A stretch of 64,000 nt of DNA from NCBI RefSeq assembly GCF_029227915.1, contig NC_079875.1, forward strand, positions 24,746,001-24,810,000, written 5' to 3'. Made by a program: the position numbers and the translations under genes. A model generated the notes under the pieces. It searched no databases. It worked only from the letters and a program-made list of their open reading frames with translations, and was not told where the DNA came from. Positions 34,172-46,229 of this stretch are shown here, piece after piece. Numbering within the stretch: position 1 is the stretch's first letter; each line of letters opens with the position of its first letter. The DNA is from Hydractinia symbiolongicarpus. Taxonomy: Eukaryota > Cnidaria > Hydrozoa > Anthoathecata > Hydractiniidae.

Positions 34172-34870
34172 GTGTGCGGGCGATCGCACGCCTCTCCTGA
34201 AAAGCCTGAGTATAGTGTCAGTTACTCGACTGCGGGTATTTATACACCAGTGTGCGAACAAAGTGAGAGAATATCAAAAGTTGAAGATCTAGTTAAAAGT
34301 ATTGTGAAACCAGGGTTCAGTCAAACAAGAAGTTATACTCAGTTATCAAAGGTAATCTTACATTTCTTATTTATTCCAACAGAAAGTGTCACTTTCTTCA
34401 ATTGATACAAGTCAAAAAAAAAACACACACACAAATTTGCGTTGTTCATAATGAGTTGCATAAGTTAGAAGTCAGTGTCAGGTAATAATAGCTCATGCAA
34501 TACGTCACAAAGAACAACAAATGATTGGAATTATATAGCATCACCTCAAAATAAAGTTTGTTTAGAAGCAATGCTAGCTTAAATTTCTTTACTTAAGACA
34601 CAAGCAAGGAAGGGTAGCTATAACTCAGCTTTTTTTGTAATTGCTGATAGTTATGGGTTTGCTAGATAAATAAATGGAGATTTTGGACGATTTTCTTTTG
34701 ACTTTTCTGATACAAATAAAAAGATGCTAAAAAACACCTTCAACCAACCTTTTCTATTTCTAATCGTCCAAATCTACTTTTTCTTTTTTTGTATTTTTTT
34801 TACAGATTACGCCACCTGAACAAAATGTTGGCTGTCGATTTTGGGAAAGAAATAGTCCTTGTTTTTAGGA
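34172..34870 (+). pseudogene. unidentified exon-like ORF pair
   Basis: An open frame (SYSTAGIYTPVCEQ to SYTQLSK) ends at a good donor (AAG/GTAATC near 34350). It could join an acceptor at 34804 that reads ITPPEQNVGCRFWERNSP before a stop. A roughly 24-bp duplication follows directly. It may be a transposon gag fragment or a broken gene. I recognise no domain. Confidence 0.2.
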
Positions 34871-34959
34871 AAGAAATAGTCCTCGTAAAAACTTACCTTG
34901 TTGCACCTTGTTGTAGACTTTCGAAGAAAGTCTTCAGAATTAGCAGATTTGTGCCAGTC

Positions 34960-36030
34960 CTCCATTGGATTGAACATCTAGTTTAGACCAATGTGTGCAT
35001 ATGTATAATAGAGTTTGAATCAGCCCGTCTTAACGTGGTGTATCCAACCAGTTGTGGTTCATCTGGTATCTGGAATAGATATTTATCAAGGCTGTTTTTA
35101 AAAAAGTCCAGTGTGCAACCAGACATGTTACGGATGGATTTGAGGAAGATGTGGATAGGTAAACTGAACTCTGCTACCCTACTGTATGGATCACACGGTC
35201 CATACAGTAGGGTAGCTTTCCGCCCATGCCGAGGATGATGATAGTTTTGGATTTTCAGATTGGTCGATACCTTTCTCTTCTACGCTCCAATGAATACAGT
35301 TTCAGTTCCTTCAATGATTTCTAATAGTTGTGATTGGTCAAGTTTCTGATTTTTTATATATAGGACCATTGCAATGCCTCTATCATCTCTATCTCTCCAA
35401 CTTTATGTGGACTCCATAGGACTGAACAATACTCTAATAGAGGAAGAACAAGAGATTTCCACATGGTCATACGGTGATACTTTGTTCTGGTGTAAAAAGT
35501 TCTTAAAATTCAAGACATCATGTTTTTAATGTCATTTACTACTTTCAATATGTGGGAATGAAAGGAGCAGTTGGTGGATAACATGACACCAAGACGTTTC
35601 AGTTCCTCTCGCTCTGTGATGATGGATCCAGAGGGGGAAAGATACAATGTGCAATTTTTCAGGGTGTCGTTCGTGCCATAACACGTGATCTCTAACTTTA
35701 GATCATTAAATTTCATGTTTTCATCTTCTTCCCATTCATAAATTTTCTGTAGATCACTTTGCAACTTGCCCATGTCCCTGAGAGAGTCGATGCTTTTGGT
35801 AACCCTTGTATCATCAGCAAATCACTGTACAATGTTATCACTGACATTTGAGTCTATATCTCCAAGGAGGATGATGGAGATAAGTGGTCCAAGCACACTA
35901 CCTGAAATAACTGCAACAGGATGTGATTCCATGCCATTGACAATGACTGATTGGGTGCAGTTTGACAGGAAAGCTTCAACAAAGTTATATAATTTTCCTT
36001 TGATTCCAAGTTTTTCAAGTTTTTTTTAAG
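34960..36030 (-). mobile_element. LINE reverse transcriptase, 3' fragment
   Basis: Minus-strand frames show the RT catalytic box as FADDTRV near 35815, preceded by SVLGPLI. Then come QSDLQKIYEWEEDENMKFN, LGVMLS, a WKSLVLPLLEYCSVLWSP thumb region, and a C-terminal LDKYLFQIPDEPQ-like block near 35060. It is a jockey/CR1-type LINE truncated at its 5' side, with several stops. An 18-bp perfect inverted repeat interrupts it at 35173-35216. Confidence 0.75.
35173..35216. repeat. perfect 18-bp inverted repeat with 8-base loop
   Basis: Arms 35173-35190 (GCTACCCTACTGTATGGA) and 35199-35216 are exact reverse complements around the loop TCACACGG. Confidence 0.95.
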
Positions 36031-37586
36031 ACAATGGTAAAATCTTTGTATATATATATCTTAAATCTTTAAAAAATTTTTAAACTGCAAAATCAGTTGT
36101 TGGGAGAGAAAAAATAATGCACATCCTGTCGCTCAGGATATGCATTATTTAATTGTGAATGTGACGAAGCATGAACGTGGTAACTGCATTTCAGCCCAAT
36201 CCCCAAAATTTCTTTAAGTAGTTCAACGCTTTAGGAAGATTCTCATGATATAGATTGTAAAGAAAAACCAAATCAGGAAATTTCAAAATGCCAAGATTAA
36301 ATGGGATTGTTGCTATTCAAATGAGATGAGTCTCACTGTGCAATGTTGAAGACAGTAAATATGGTCAATGAAATGATGACCTGGTTGGCCCCAAATTTCA
36401 TTGACGTATGCGACTACAAAAAATAGCATGGTAGCAGACTTAAGGACATATTGTGGAACAAAGTGACGAAGTTTCGCTATAGCTCCGTTAGCCCTCTTGA
36501 GTTTGATGGCAACCTTATTGATCTGAGTTTTACAACTAAGATAAAATCCAGTAAAATGCCAATATACTTAATGCAGTTACTAACTAGGGAAGAGATTTTT
36601 GTTGTTGATGAAGATTTTGAAGTCATAGTTTAAGTTAACCTGTCTATTGGAGCAGATTAAAGTTCTCTTTATTATCATGGAGTATATTGGTCCCGTTCTA
36701 CAACCCTTTATATATTGATACTATAACAGCTATTTCAAAATTTTCCCTGACTTTACCAGCTAGCTAGGTAGATACAGTAGAAAAATACATGAAAACAGAT
36801 TATGAAAGAATGAACATACATTCTAGCTATCTGTGAGCTTAAATTTGGTCATTTTTTAGGCATAAGAAGATGTTGTGAAGTTTTCATGTTTGATGCTTGT
36901 AATTACTGGTGTTTAAAATTTATATATATAAATGCAATATTTTTTTTTAAAATAAGCAGATTTTGAGCCCAATCATGTGTTTTTCATAAGCATATTTCAA
37001 TAAATCTTTTTGCCATTAAGCATAAATTAAGCATATTTTGATCCTGAAAAGTACTTTTCATAAGCATCCTAAAGTTAATTTTGAAAGCTGAGGATACAAA
37101 CAAAAACAGGGCTTTTAAGTGATCAACAGTTAAAAGATTTAAAAAGGCAAAAGCCTACCTTGACAGTGTCAGCTAGCTATACATTCCTAATCAACAGGTT
37201 GATGACATACAATTTCCTTGTTATGATACAGATACGTTGTTGATGTCACCGAAAGTATAGAAAAGTTATTCCGTGCAGCGCTTACATAATTAATTTATTC
37301 CTAAGCTGTAAAAAAATGCATAAATTATCTTTGTATCGAAATTTTGTGAACGCAAACACTTTTCCTACTCTTGTCTCCTTTTATGTTACGGTTCATTCGC
37401 AAAACTTTAGTGTCTGCTGTCGGGGCTACCATGGTTAGTTGTGATCATTATAAACAAAAATTTGCAAGAATATTACTTCACTGGTTGCTACCGGCCTGAT
37501 CAGAATATGCTTCATAAAAATATCAGGCTGGGATTTCAAGTTGAAAACAGTACATCAATTGTACCGAACAATAGAGAAATAGTTAA
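36031..37586. other. intergenic repeats, no gene
   Basis: A palindromic mini-element lies at 36113-36149. A short dispersed block (GGGATTTCAAGTTGAAAACA) near 37530 recurs near 46499. The rest is AT-rich and unassigned; 36400-36650 may be more LINE debris on the minus strand. Confidence 0.4.
36113..36149. repeat. 37-bp palindromic mini-element (CCTGWCGCTCAGG core)
   Basis: Arms AATAATGCACATCCTG and CAGGATATGCATTATT pair at 15 of 16 positions around TCGCT. The same palindrome, with ACGCT in the centre, occurs at 52577-52612 beside an array of related cores. Confidence 0.85.
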
Positions 37587-38075
37587 CGCGCTCTAATTCG
37601 ACACTCCTTTATTCCATAAGCTCTCGTTTTCGATTAAATTAAAAGTCACTGTCAAATTTCCTTAAGAAACTCTCACAAACGAAGCTCCATTGTTCGACAT
37701 TCTCTTATTCGATAAGCTCTCGTTTTTGATACAAATTTAAGGTCCCGAGAAGGAGTTTTGCTCCTTTATTCGATTTCTACAGTGCAAAAAGGTTTTTATA
37801 CGGTTTTGAATTTCGAACGAATTTCAGGCTTCGAATTTTCGTACGTTCGATTTCTAAAAGTTTTCAAAACAAACGGGTGAGGCGATGCAAACAGTTGATA
37901 AAAAATGGCGACTGCATCGGTGAAATGAACGTTGAAAACAAAAGCCTCGTTTATTATTTGCATTTTGCTCTCTCATTCGACATTTACCCCTTACTACACG
38001 AATTAGAGAGACTTCCCACTACTCGATAAGCTCTCTAATTCGATTAACTCCCCTTGAATATCGAATTAGAGAGCG
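37587..38075. mobile_element. second TTAA-flanked MITE
   Basis: TTAA at 37583-37586 and 38076-38079 flank 489 bp with inverted ends CGCGCTCTAATTCGACA (left) and CGCTCTCTAATTCGATA (right, reverse complement). The interior repeats CTCTCTAATTCGAT-like motifs several times. TTAA target sites suggest a piggyBac-type source. Confidence 0.75.
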
Positions 38076-38518
38076 TTAACTGCAAGAGCAATGACCAGCC
38101 TGGTTAGAATTTTAATATTCATATAAAAAACTTGTACAGGCACAAAAGTAAACAAAAGTGGGCATGTTCATAACGATTGAATTTTATAAATAAATTTTTG
38201 ATCCGTCTTCGATGGCCTGGGGACGTGGTCGCCTAGTTTACAAAAAAAACGGCCTCTAAACTACTAAATCATTTTTGTTTTCACAATACGCAGCCCAACA
38301 ACAAATATTTGTCACCAATAATTGCACAAACACAGCTTTAACAAGTGTTCTTGTCGCATCAAAGAAAAAATTCTCTTTGCATTGCGTTTCGACCCACACT
38401 ACAGAAAATCAACATGGTGCAAAAAATAATTTTAAAATTTCTTTGTATCGGGTAATTGAAATTATTCGGGAGCAGTTCTTGTCTTTGCGTTAGCTGCTTT
38501 CCTATCTTAAGGGTTTAA

Positions 38519-39284
38519 GGTTACTGTAAAGGAAAAAACTCACTTGATGAGTAGTCTGAGAAAAACCCTTATAATTTATCAATACTTTTATGGAACTAAA
38601 AACGAACACAACTCTTTAACGACGTTTCGGCCGTACGACGCCCATTTTCAAGTATAGCTATTTACAATTGACAAATTCAACACTATATACAAAATATCGT
38701 ACGATATACTTTTATATTTATTTTTTTATTTTATTTTTTTGTTTCTGAATGTTTGATGAAAGACTTTTTTGATGGTGTTATTTTCGTGAGATGTTAATTT
38801 TCCAAAAAGAAAATATAATGAATTAAACACACACCTTTTTTTTGAAATTATTTGTAATTATATATAATCATTCAAAAAATGCATATTATTTTCTTTCTAT
38901 CGACATAATTCTCTAATCAGTAATTTATACAAAAAAATCCGGGAACCTTTTGTGCATAATTTATTCAGCTTTCCAGTACCGAAATTTTCAATGAGCCAAT
39001 AGAAAGCTTTCGGAAAAAGAGACCACAAACGTAAAGGCATGTATGCAAAAATTTACCAATGAGATATTTGTTTTTAAAGATTTTCGTAGGTGTTATGAAA
39101 ATGTGTGAACTGAGTATGCAGAAAGAAGATGGAAGTGTGAAAAGGCTTTTTCCAGAAAAAAGGGATGTTCCAAATATTTTTATGGAATATAAAATATGTC
39201 ATTCGAAAGAGAATTTTTTTTTTCTATATGTCATGAATTTTTTGCAAAAAACCTAAAAAAAAATTGGTTTCCTTTACAGTAACC
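38519..39284. mobile_element. third TTAA-flanked MITE
   Basis: TTAA at 38515-38518 and 39285-39288 bracket 766 bp with inverted termini GGTTACTGTAAAGGAAA on the left and TTTCCTTTACAGTAACC on the right. The 3' part (39130-39270) recurs as a diverged copy at 47500-47660. It carries GACGTTTCGGCCGTACGACG near 38621. There is no transposase. Confidence 0.75.
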
Positions 39285-39935
39285 TTAAATTTACAAAGAT
39301 TTTTGAGGGATTTGTCAAATAAGTTTTCTTCAAGTAGCATTGTGTTATTATAACGTATGTGAGGGGGGAGGGGCTGGCGGTGGGGGCGTTGTATGCCAAA
39401 AACAAAGGGGAATGATGATGCAATCTCCCCTACTAACTCGAGAGTATTTAAATTCTCTTTTGGATTTATATGAATTCATTCAAGTTATAACTGATATACA
39501 TAAAATTGATTTTCATAAGGGTGTTGTGATGTAGCGTGCTCTGGTGAAAGCGTTTTCTGACCATAATTTTTCATGGCTTTGGTTGTCAGCGTTTTTCTTT
39601 GTACAATAAAAATATCCCGATTCGTAGTAAGGATTTACCCCACAAACAAAAATCAAGAAGAAATTCAGACATACTAAACAGTAAACAATATAGTATAAAA
39701 TCCGCAATCGGTAAATAAATTACACATATTTTTAAATTACAAATATTTGCAAATATCCCAAAAAAAAATTCTGAAGCGTGTATACATTGTAAAATTTATT
39801 TATGCGCCTGCGCATGTGTAGCAAATTCGATATTGCCGTTATGGAGAAGTAATTGATTGGACGGTTGATTCACTTGATACAGTCCAATATTTTGTTGACT
39901 CTGTAATTTAATATACAATTTCGTTCTTGTTTCAA

Positions 39936-41991
39936 TTACAACAAATTTAAATCTGAACCCTTCGTTAAAGTCCATTCTCGTTCGCTTGTCTTAACTCGCA
40001 ACTCATTCTGGGTAATCTTCACCACGCTGTTACTAGGTATCTCAAGTGTAATGTCATAGAAAGTCATTTTTTTATATCCTCTGCGGGGGACCGATTTTGC
40101 AAGATTTCGAGGAGACGTCGGGATGTCATAAAAATTGGAATCCAGCATTTCTGTTGATTCTGCAATTTTTAGAAAAGGGGAAGAATATCGACGAAGATTT
40201 TCGTTTTCGAGTATCTCTTTTTTTTTCGTTGCAATGTCTGTTCCGGAAAAACGTCGCTCTTCTCCTCTGCTCTTGAGCATCGCCTTATTAACTACAAGTT
40301 CATCCATACGCTCGTATAAATTCCCGTTTTCAGACCACGAAGAAGAGTCATCTGCGTCTGTTATTAACGAGTGAATCCTTTCTAAACGAGGCTCCCTCTC
40401 CATATTTTCGTCCTCATTAGATGATTTTGAAGCATTTGTAATGGATGATATTCCGGAATCACGATTTTTATTTCCAACACTGTGAAAATCTCTCCAGCAC
40501 GAACTTTCGGATGTCCGATGCATGTTTAATCTAAAAGGTAGCGATTAAATTCCCGCCAAAAATTTTTTTTCTGTCTGTCACGCAAAATGGCAGCTTAGCT
40601 GCGGAGGTAGCGAGACGCACGCAATGCGGTACAAAAAGGACGGGCGAACCCGTGGGTTTTTCCACGGGCTAACAACTAGTCATTTATTAATTATTACTAA
40701 ATTCTTGCGAGAATAAATGATGATGACTTTTATGGACAAACTGTGAAACCTCTCACCATGGACACTTTTCTCTGAAACAGACAAAATAACTGTCAAACTC
40801 TCATAACTAGACCTCCATGCAGCGGACACAGCGGATATTGTCTTGTCTTTTTATATTTTTAACTTAGGTTCTTGAAACAAAATAAGCTAATTTTTTAAAA
40901 AAAAACTTTATGTACTGGACACTTCTTTTTAGAGAACATTTTTGTTAGGTGTCCGCCATGAGAGGTGTACAACTCGGGTAAAAATAGAAAACGCAAATAT
41001 CATTTTAGCTGTTATATTTTCGAACCCAAAAAAGGATAAAAGTATGTTCAATGTGCGGAATGTAAACAAGTAAACATGTTTTGTGAAAATGTTTACTCTC
41101 TTTGTGTAACATCATGTTCACATCAGAGGTTGTGATGACGTAATTGTCTCGCTTACCTTTCACATGACGAACAACTCCGTGTCTCATCATCGTCCAAAAC
41201 GTCCAACAGTGAGGCGTAGATCTAAAAATAAAAATTGAAGAGAAAGAGAAAATAATTTTTTTGTATCGATTACCTCAACTTTGATATTACATTTACCGGT
41301 TCCTCCTCGTTTTGTTCTGTTTCTGTGATCGGAAGTATCATTCCAAACTCACTATCCAGTTGTAGTAAATAAGTTAGCGAATCATACCAAAGTTTTTTTT
41401 GTGTCTCAGAATACGCACATAAATAATACTGTCTTGTTTTAGTATAGATAGCCAACACATGTGGGTATTGAGCAGGAAAAAATGGATGTTCCCGCATGTA
41501 TACCGCATCATCCTTCGAGATTGCGATTGTTCCTAACAAAACAAAAATGATTACTCAGGCTGTCACTATTTCAGACAGAAAAGTACGACGCTAGAACTGA
41601 AAGGAAAAGATGTATAACTTTTTAGCTATATAACGAAAACAATGCACCAAAGCCAACTGTCGAATTAATACTAACGAGTTAATATTGGTAAGTTAACACT
41701 TAAAAATTAGCGTAAGGTTGTTGCAAAGACAAGAAAAAAGAACTTAAAGAACTCACGCAGAGGTTTCTTCCCTTTGTCGCGGTCAGTTTTGTGCTCCCAG
41801 TACACCAAAAATAATTCTCCGCGTATATTCTGTTGACTCTTTTTGACTAAGTTATTCAACTTGTCATGGGTCAAACGCACTAACGCAAAATAGCGCCTGT
41901 GCCACGACTTGAGTTGATCGAACTTTTCTGGAGGCGGCGATTTGACGAAGAAGTCTTCAAGTACGACACAACTGATATCATCCAACCTCAT
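39936..41991 (-). CDS. PH-domain adaptor, GAB/DOK-like
   Basis: Four minus-strand exons join in phase to 376 residues: 41991-41757, 41532-41297, 41221-41157 and 40530-39936. The N-terminal PH domain starts DFFVKSPPPEKF, continues LKSWHRRYFALVRL and LFLVYWEH, and ends in TRQYYLCAYSETQKKLWYDS; the KSPP plus WxRRYF start is the GAB-family pattern. The tail is Ser/Thr-rich and low in structure, with tyrosines in likely SH2/PTB-binding settings (SNFYDIP, LYERM, TFYDIT). It has no SH2 or PTB domain, so a docking protein downstream of receptor tyrosine kinases is the best guess. The tail shows no clear similarity to GAB1 or DOK, so the family assignment is tentative. Confidence 0.72.
40560..40679 (+). 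mobile_element. Helitron 3' end (hairpin plus CTAG)
   Basis: A CCCGTGG/CCACGGG hairpin with a GTTTTT loop (40649-40668) is followed by CTAACAACTAG and then T. This is the canonical Helitron terminus: hairpin, then CTRR, inserted before T. A similar terminus closes the element at 54579-56824. The 5' end was not resolved. Confidence 0.65.
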
Positions 41992-43341
41992 GTTGCACTG
42001 GCGTGCGTTCGACTGTGTTGTTTGTGGATGTCCACGCGTATTTATTCATGTCAGCAATAACATGATTTAACAACACTGTCATCTGATTGTGTGTCTTTCT
42101 TTCAGAATTAAAACATCTGCCACGAAGAGCTATAAATAAGCTTGAACCATTACGTAAGAAAAGAAATTGGTTTCGAATACTAAATAGCCTTAGGTAAAAA
42201 AAAACTGCTTACAATAGTAAATAATCGAAGCAGGTCATAAGCAACCATATCAAAATGCATACCCTTCGTTTTACGGAACACGTGGTTGATTTGTTAGCGG
42301 TGGTGATTAACCGACGGAGAACTTACTTAAATGCGTCCCAGTTTGAGTTTTTTTTCTCTCTCAGCATGTTTTTATAAAGAACGGGTTGGTGATGTCAAAA
42401 ATGTGTTAGGACATATTTCTGACATTGTATTAATATTGACAAAATGGAAAAATTGAAAAATTAAACAAAAAATGTTGTAACAATAATGCATATTTGACAC
42501 CATAAAAAAACGCTCTCCACATGAGAGGCGATAATGCAATCAATCATTCCGCGTTTTGTTGGATCAAATATCAAGATCACGCCAACAAAAATTAACGCAA
42601 ATTTATTGAAACAACAAGTATGGTGTTTTGAAATGTTTTTTTTTACATCGAAATAAATAACCAATGAAACAGAACTCTCGTGTTTCATTTTTTTCCTGTT
42701 AATTTTGCGAAATGACTCACAAATCGAGAAGTGAACGCTAAACATTAATGTAACGTTTATAATTTTACTCTGCCTAAACATCGAAACATTAAAAATTAGT
42801 ATCGTCAAGCCCTGAAATCAAAAGTAGACTGACTTTCGCAACTCTGAACCGCGTGGGAGGCAAATCAGTTAAAAATACTCTCTATTATCCAAAACATGTC
42901 GCGCTGTGCGAAATAATGTCAAAAGGCTAAAAACTGCGACTTTTCACAGTACAGATAAATAATGCAGGGAGTATATAAATAAATAGATATTAATTGGATT
43001 GATATCTGAATATTTTCATAAATATTTTAGTGCCATCTTCTCACCAGCGCGTATTCAATAAATAGGGCGTTGGCAGCAGATAGATCGCGAAATATTTTGA
43101 ATTTGTATTAGTATCAACTATTAAATGCAAGGCGAGTTATTTAAATATCTGCCATGTTAGAATTAAATTTGACACAGTGAAAGTTTTTTGCGTTCAAAAC
43201 TTTCATTGAATCCGGTACAACGAAGACATCTTAGGTCGCTATTTCATTTCAGTGTATATTGTGTTGAAACGTCCTCTGTCATTAAATATGTAAACAACGT
43301 TAACGTTAAATACATCCAGTGATTCGATGATAAAATAAATT
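41992..43341. other. spacer between the PH adaptor and TRIT1
   Basis: It holds the promoter side of the PH adaptor (minus strand) and the 3' flank of TRIT1. AT-rich; I see no gene or named repeat. Confidence 0.45.
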
Positions 43342-45148
43342 TCAAGATGGCAGAACTTCTTTTAACTGTTTTTTTATAAAATATTTGTGCCGCTTCGAAG
43401 AAACATGCTCCTTCCAACTCGCCTCTCCCATTATCGTCCTTCCGCTACACGTTTCACAAATAAACTTTCTTTTCGCATTCAGGTTCACACTTCGTTTTTC
43501 TACTGGCGCTACAGGGATTTCAGAGTTTGCAAGAAATGCACGAGTAACATCGACAGCTTTTTGCAGAACGTCAGCCTTCCACGTGTCCAGGTTCGTGGCG
43601 TCCAACTCGTATATGTCAGGAGTGGTTTCGCCATGTCGAGATAAGAAACGGTTTTGTATCCAAGTTCTTTGTTTTTTAGAATATTTTATAGTGACACGCT
43701 TGAGCGCACTTAAACCTTCTCTTAAATGTGCTTCTTTCTTTTCTTTATCGTCGCATGTAAAATAATCATGAAATTCTTTAAATCCTATAGCTTGAAACAA
43801 CCCTTCTTGATATAACGTGCTATCTGTACCTAGCGTCTCTTTGGATTTTTTGTAGTTCTCGTAAAATTTTGTAACTTCTTCATCGAGTCCTTTAGACAGC
43901 ATGCTATCGACTCGCTCTGATATTCTCTTATCCAGCTCGCCTTGGTCACAAGTTAGCCAAAAGATGAGAGCTTTGGAAAAGCGGAGCGGACCACCTGAAA
44001 ATTCAAGAGCGTAATAAATATTTCGAAACTGTGATTGGGCCGTACTATGTATACGACGTCTTACCTAACGGACTTGCACCAGGTTGCTGTCTCTGTTCTT
44101 TCAACAACTCGGAATGTTTTTTTCCAGTAGTACGAAACACTTGCAAACTTCTTGCTATTTTTCGCGTGTCATTTGGATGCAGCTCCGCAGCCCGTTCGGG
44201 ATCGACAAAGATGAGTTGTTCAAACGTATCGCCGTCTATTTTTGCTCGTTTATTCGATCCTAACTCTTTTCGAGTCTGAAGCACTATGAAAAAAAATCGA
44301 AATAATATTCTAGTGTAGTGAGGCATTAAATTAAATAAACACAGAATTTAGTGCAGCGCTAACATGACTGCACTGCACTTGCAACTTTGAGGCTAAATAA
44401 CATGTAAACGGGTGGTAACGCCAATTAACAATGAGACCACAATTGAGCGTTTCGGAACAGGTTAACAAATTTCTGATTTTTTTTGTATATACACTTATGA
44501 CATCATCAAAATGTATCTCCGTATAATTTTACCTCCCCTAATAATGCGGATTTTTCCAACTGGTCCACTGACCTAATGACCACCACAGCGTCTTAAAAAA
44601 GCCTCGTCAACAGTTCTTTTTTATTAAAAGACATATCTAAAACATATCTTGCACAGGTAAGGTACATTTGAAAGAAAAAAATAAAATGTTCTTAGCTCGT
44701 TCTTTTTGCTTACCCACTTACTCCCGTATCTGGGATAGGGTTTGTTCTTTTACTTACTATCAGGCGAGCTGGTATCATCCATTAGGAAATTCCACAATAA
44801 AGCTTCTATGTAATAATTGGTCCCACCCACAACCACAGGAAGTTTGTGAGCACAAAACAACTGCTGGATAATATCAAGTGCAGCGCAACGAAACTCACTG
44901 ACAGAGTATTCTGCAGGTGGTGTTATAACGTCAAGAAGGTGGTGTGTCACTTCAGCTCGCTCTTCTACGCTTACTTTGTTAGTAATAATCTCCAATCCCT
45001 TGTAAACTTGCATCGAGTCTGCACTAATTATCTCACCATTTAACCTCTTGGCAAGTTCAATACCAAGCTTCGATTTTCCAGTGGCTGTACTACCAAGGAT
45101 AAATATGATAGGTGAAGCGAACATATTTCTCATTGTCTGTACACTCAT
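43342..45148 (-). CDS. TRIT1: tRNA dimethylallyltransferase
   Basis: It transfers a dimethylallyl group to the N6 of A37 in tRNAs that read codons starting with U; the human enzyme acts in cytosol and mitochondria. Three exons, 45148-44758, 44283-44065 and 43994-43342, join in phase to 420 residues (human 467). The P-loop GSTATGKS, the DSMQVYKGL segment and VVGGTNYYIEALLW are all present, as are the later LHPNDTRKIARSLQVF, GFKEFHDYF and KQRTWIQNRFLSR blocks. A C-terminal C2H2 finger (CETCSG...WKEHVSSKRH) is the matrin-type finger typical of eukaryotic TRIT1. No strong mitochondrial presequence is visible from the first ATG, though MSVQTMRNM offers alternative starts. A 38-bp minisatellite begins about 80 bp upstream of the start codon. 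Confidence 0.95.
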
Positions 45149-45228
45149 GTTGCTTTTTTACAGGTGTCACGTGACGCATCGATGTTTATGCACTAACATA
45201 ATAAAAGAAAATAATTAACGAATATACA

Positions 45229-46229
45229 TTGCAGAAATGTTGTCCCTACTTCAACTTGAATATATATTAGAGAAATGTTGTCCCTACTTCAACTTGAATA
45301 TACATTGCAGAAATGTTGTCCCCTACTTCAACTTGAATATATATTGCAGAAATGTTGTCCCCTACTTCAACTTGAATATATATTGCAGAAATGTTGTCCC
45401 TACTTCAACTTGGATATATATTGCAGAAATGTTGTCCCTACTTCAACTTGAATATATATTGCAGAAATGTTGTCCCTACTTCAACTTGAATATATATTGC
45501 AGAAATGTTGTCCCCTACTTCAACTTGAATATACATTGCAGAAATGTTGTCCCTACTTCAACTTGAATATATATTGCAGAAATGTTGTCCCTACTTCAAC
45601 TTGATTATATATTGCAGAAATGCTGTCCCTACTTCAACTTGAATATGTATATTGCAGAAATGTTGTTCCTACTTCAACTTGAATATATATTGCAGAAATG
45701 TTGTCCTCTACTTCAACTTGAATATATATTGCAAAAATGTTGTCTCTACTTCAACTTGAATATATATTGCAGAAATGTTGTCTCTACTTCAACTTGAATA
45801 TATATTGCAGAAATGTTGTCCCTACTTCAACTTGAATATATATTGCAGAAATGTTGTCTCTACTTCAACTTGAATATATATTGCAGAAATGTTGTCCCTA
45901 CTTCAACTTGAATATGTATATTGCAGAAATATTGTCCCTACTTCAACTTGAATATATATTGCAGAAATGTTGTCCCCTACTTCAACTTGAATATATATTG
46001 CAGAAATATTGTCCCTACTTCAACTTGAATATGTATATTGCAGAAATGTTGTCCTCTACTTCAACTTGAATATGTATATTGCAGAAATGTTGTTCCTACT
46101 TCAACTTGAATATATATTGCAGAAATGTTGTTCCTACTTCAACTTGAATATATATTGCAGAAATGTTGTCCCTATTTCAACTTGAATATATATTGCAGAA
46201 ATGTTGTCCCCTACTTCAAATTGAATATA
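45229..46229. repeat. 38-bp minisatellite (about 26 copies) 5' of TRIT1
   Basis: Units of about 37-42 bp built from GCAGAAATGTTGTCCCTAC and TTCAACTTGAATATATATT repeat about 26 times. Small indels (CCC or CCCC, AATATGTATATT) mark subtypes. The overlapping repetitive ORFs here are artefacts of the array. Confidence 0.95.

Noticed and set aside
39361-39390. G-quadruplex regulatory site
   Set aside because: There are only three runs of four or more G, plus GG, and no gene nearby in a meaningful position.
43385-43765. 126-residue plus-strand ORF
   Set aside because: It is antisense to the conserved third exon of TRIT1 and has no domain.
45237-46069. Repeated ORFs with NLNIYCRNVV motifs as a repeat protein gene
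   Set aside because: They arise from the 38-bp minisatellite, frame changes occur at each length variant, and there is no start, domain or splice context.
45229-46229. CRISPR-like array
   Set aside because: Repeats are directly contiguous with no unique spacers, and the genome is eukaryotic.
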